From Nitrospiraceae bacterium (GTDB lineage Bacteria > Nitrospirota > Nitrospiria > Nitrospirales > UBA8639), in NCBI GenBank assembly GCA_020632595.1, contig JACKFF010000004.1, positions 62,001 to 126,000 on the forward strand: a DNA stretch of 64,000 bases. The letters run 5' to 3'. The stretch's first letter is position 1. Each line of letters begins with the position of its first letter. The notes under the pieces were generated by a model, which was not told the origin of the DNA, did no database searches, and saw nothing but the letters and a program-made list of their open reading frames with translations. Below are positions 62,195 to 64,000 of the stretch, one piece after another. The translations under genes were made by a program, and so were the position numbers.

Positions 62195-63214
62195 CTAGGG
62201 CGTCTGAGTCCCAAGTGGTTCATCTGGCCGGGCACGTTCAATGGATAGTGCGGTATCATTTGGCAGAATTTTGGCCTTAATCCTATCCCCAAACTTAAAG
62301 GATTCAGAGAGTGTTGTACCACCAGTGACCTCGATACGAATTTCTCCTCGCCCCCCCCTGACAACATAAAAATTTCCATCAATCATTAGGATCTCGGCCA
62401 CAATCGTACGAACTTTTGGAGAAACCGTTGGAGTAGTCGTTGCTGTGTCCTTTTTGGAATCTGTGGGTTCTGTTTCCGGGGCAATTACAACTGGTGGTGC
62501 CGTCGGAGTCGAGGCCAAAGGGCCTTCCTCCAGGCGAATCCCAGGCGAATCATCTGGACTCGCGCGAACAATTGATAATGCCTTATCTTGTGGGGTAACC
62601 CTTGCTTTGATCCGATCCCCAAACTTGAAGGATTCGGATAACTGGGTTTGGGGCGTCACTTCAATTTGAATTTCTCCATAGTCGCTTCTGATGATATAAA
62701 AATTGCCATCAACCATTAAAATGTCAGCAATGATAATCCGCACATTTGGCGATACTTTTGTCGGGGGAGTTGATGGTTTGGTTTTAGCGCCTGGAGATGG
62801 AGGGGATGGAGGAGCGGAGGTGCCGGGAGCTTTGTTTGTTGTCCCAATCGGTTCCCCTGGTTGTGCTCTTGTGATGGAAATGGCCTTGTCGTCTGGTAAA
62901 AGCACGGCTTTTATACGATCGCCAAAGGCGAATGACTCCGCCAGCTGAGTTTCAGGGGTGACTTCGATACGAATTTCTCCACGTTCCCCGCGCACCACAT
63001 AAAACCCGCCATCAATCATTAGGAGGTCCGCAACAACAGTTCTGGTTTTTGGGGGAGGGGATGGTTGAGAAGAGGCTTGCGCCAATTTTACACCATCACC
63101 TTCAGAGGCAAAAAGTGATTGAGAACCTAGTAATATAAAAAAGACGACAAGAAGCAATATCAGATCAGTAAGAGTGCGAGGAGGCCTGAGTATCAGAAGG
63201 TTCAGCAGCTTCAT
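62195..63214 (-). CDS. Exported protein made of three tandem repeats
   Basis: Encodes 339 residues. A signal/anchor (LILLLVVFFILLGSQSLFA) is followed by three copies of a domain of about 70 residues: opening VVADLLMIDGGFYVVRGE, IIADILMVDGNFYIIRSD and IVAEILMIDGNFYVVRGG, then GEIRIEVT and ESFxFGDRIKA. Pro/Thr-rich linkers (about 30 residues each) separate them. Each unit looks like a small beta barrel of the kind seen in bacterial OB-fold/BON-like envelope proteins. I do not recognise a named family. No strong ribosome site is visible. Confidence 0.75.
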   Translation of the reverse strand: MKLLNLLILRPPRTLTDLILLLVVFFILLGSQSLFASEGDGVKLAQASSQPSPPPKTRTVVADLLMIDGGFYVVRGERGEIRIEVTPETQLAESFAFGDRIKAVLLPDDKAISITRAQPGEPIGTTNKAPGTSAPPSPPSPGAKTKPSTPPTKVSPNVRIIIADILMVDGNFYIIRSDYGEIQIEVTPQTQLSESFKFGDRIKARVTPQDKALSIVRASPDDSPGIRLEEGPLASTPTAPPVVIAPETEPTDSKKDTATTTPTVSPKVRTIVAEILMIDGNFYVVRGGRGEIRIEVTGGTTLSESFKFGDRIKAKILPNDTALSIERARPDEPLGTQTP

Positions 63215-63253
63215 GCTGATGGGTCATGAGGACATGTGAAGTTTTTGTTTTCG

Positions 63254-63329
63254 TGGTGCCGAGGCGCAGAATCGAACTGCGGACACCAGCCTTTTCAGGG
63301 CTGTGCTCTACCAACTGAGCTACCTCGGC
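63254..63329 (-). tRNA. tRNA-Phe (anticodon GAA), CCA encoded
   Basis: On the minus strand a complete cloverleaf: acceptor GCCGAGG/CCTCGGC, D arm GCTC...GAGC, anticodon stem CAGCC/GGCTG around CTGAAAA with anticodon GAA, T arm TTCGATTC. The discriminator is A and the 3' CCA is encoded. It is isolated from other RNA genes. Confidence 0.97.
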
Positions 63330-63511
63330 ACACTCCTAGAACCATTGACTTCGGCCTGATTTTATAACACAAAGGCTTCTTCATTTTCCAATCAATTCCA
63401 TCAACTTTTTCCTGTTCGGAGGATTTCTAGAATTGGAAAAATTCTTGGACCTCCTGACCTCAATGGCGTGGATTCAGAGTCCTATGTTTAGGTGGAATGA
63501 CGTGACTTTTG

Positions 63512-63985
63512 TTACCAGGTGAACCGGAGAAATCCTCCATTGTAATCTGGGGCATTGATTGAAGGGGAGAGCAGAAGAGGTTGTTCCCGCTTAAGGTCCA
63601 GGACTTTTGGTAAATTCTCTGAAGGAACGACCGATTGAAAAGCCTGAATGCTATGCATTTCGATTCCGAATTCGATGCCTGCCAGTTTTCCTGGTGATTT
63701 CAGATGAAACAGAGAGCTATTTTGGGATTGATTTTTTTGGAAATGGCTCTGAGAAAATGTATCCCTCAATAACCTTTTCTCCCAACCTTGCGGCTTTCGC
63801 CAGTCGATAGACCTTTTCCCGGTCGAATGGTCCACTGGGACCTGGTCACTAGCGGTCAATACTTCCTCGGATTTCAGAGCTGCCTCAACAGTTGAATCTT
63901 GCACTGGGAAGAGGGCAAACCACAAATTAAATGAAACAAATGTGATTGTTAGAAAGAAAAAATTGGTTGTTTTTACTTTTACCAT
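63512..63985 (-). CDS. Secreted hypothetical protein
   Basis: Encodes 157 residues. The N-terminus MVKVKTTNFFFLTITFVSFN has the look of a signal peptide; the mature part is hydrophilic with few conserved features (HSTGKRSIDWRKPQGWEKR, FHLKSPGKLAGIEFGIEMHS). The signal and a purine-rich GAGAG upstream suggest a real exported protein, but no family was recognised. Confidence 0.5.
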   Translation of the reverse strand: MVKVKTTNFFFLTITFVSFNLWFALFPVQDSTVEAALKSEEVLTASDQVPVDHSTGKRSIDWRKPQGWEKRLLRDTFSQSHFQKNQSQNSSLFHLKSPGKLAGIEFGIEMHSIQAFQSVVPSENLPKVLDLKREQPLLLSPSINAPDYNGGFLRFTW

Positions 63986-64000
63986 GATAAAACTCTCAAC

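Overview
The window looks like chromosome from a Gram-negative bacterium of about 50% GC, most likely a Nitrospira-type member of the Nitrospirota. That placement is inferred from gene content (many lipoproteins, outer-membrane assembly factors, cupredoxins, a nickel-hydrogenase maturation cluster, SulP and TrkH transporters). No nitrite-oxidation or ribosomal marker lies in the window to prove it. No CRISPR array, insertion sequence or prophage was found.

Layout. 1-3.2 kb: tail of an ABC-2 permease, a small lipoprotein, tRNA-Arg(UCU), about 1 kb without a convincing gene, and a solo STAS protein. 3.2-7.0 kb, minus strand: Skp/OmpH chaperone, an FmdB-like protein, and an overlapping rsmD-coaD-aspartate aminotransferase operon. 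7.1-16.4 kb, plus strand: a long housekeeping run radC, gatC-panD-gatA, DUF948, YtxH, gatB, eno, ftsB/divIC-like, era, recO, DUF971. 16.5-20.3 kb, minus strand: a lipoprotein and a Ski2-like helicase encoded as two genes whose order is the reverse of the protein order (RecA2 half first, RecA1 half second). 20.4-29.2 kb, plus strand: second STAS protein, cupredoxin-like exported protein, MFS carrier, riboflavin synthase between two tiny membrane proteins, a NarL-type two-component pair, and a SulP transporter. 29.4-37.3 kb: TrkH, a CHASE2/SH3/M48-protease group, a Blc lipocalin, a small His-containing membrane protein behind 11-bp phased direct repeats, and a cupredoxin.

37.6-45.7 kb carries hydrogenase maturation genes hypF-hypC-SIS isomerase-hypD-hypE-hypA-hypB. 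The cluster has a damaged edge on both sides: the tail of an NHL-repeat protein on the left and a frameshifted, truncated nickel-transporter gene on the right. No hydrogenase structural gene is present, so the Hyp proteins must serve an enzyme encoded elsewhere or be a relic.

45.8-64 kb: acetyl-CoA synthetase, family I pyrophosphatase (which would remove the PPi made by that synthetase), a DUF4301 protein, small lipoproteins, an LPP20-LpoB-COG3014-LPP20 lipoprotein cassette, a tandem triplet of exported HEAT-repeat paralogues, proC, a lytic transglycosylase, an exported protein built from three repeats, tRNA-Phe(GAA) and a secreted hypothetical. The last 13 kb is dominated by cell-envelope genes, several of them paralogous or without known function.
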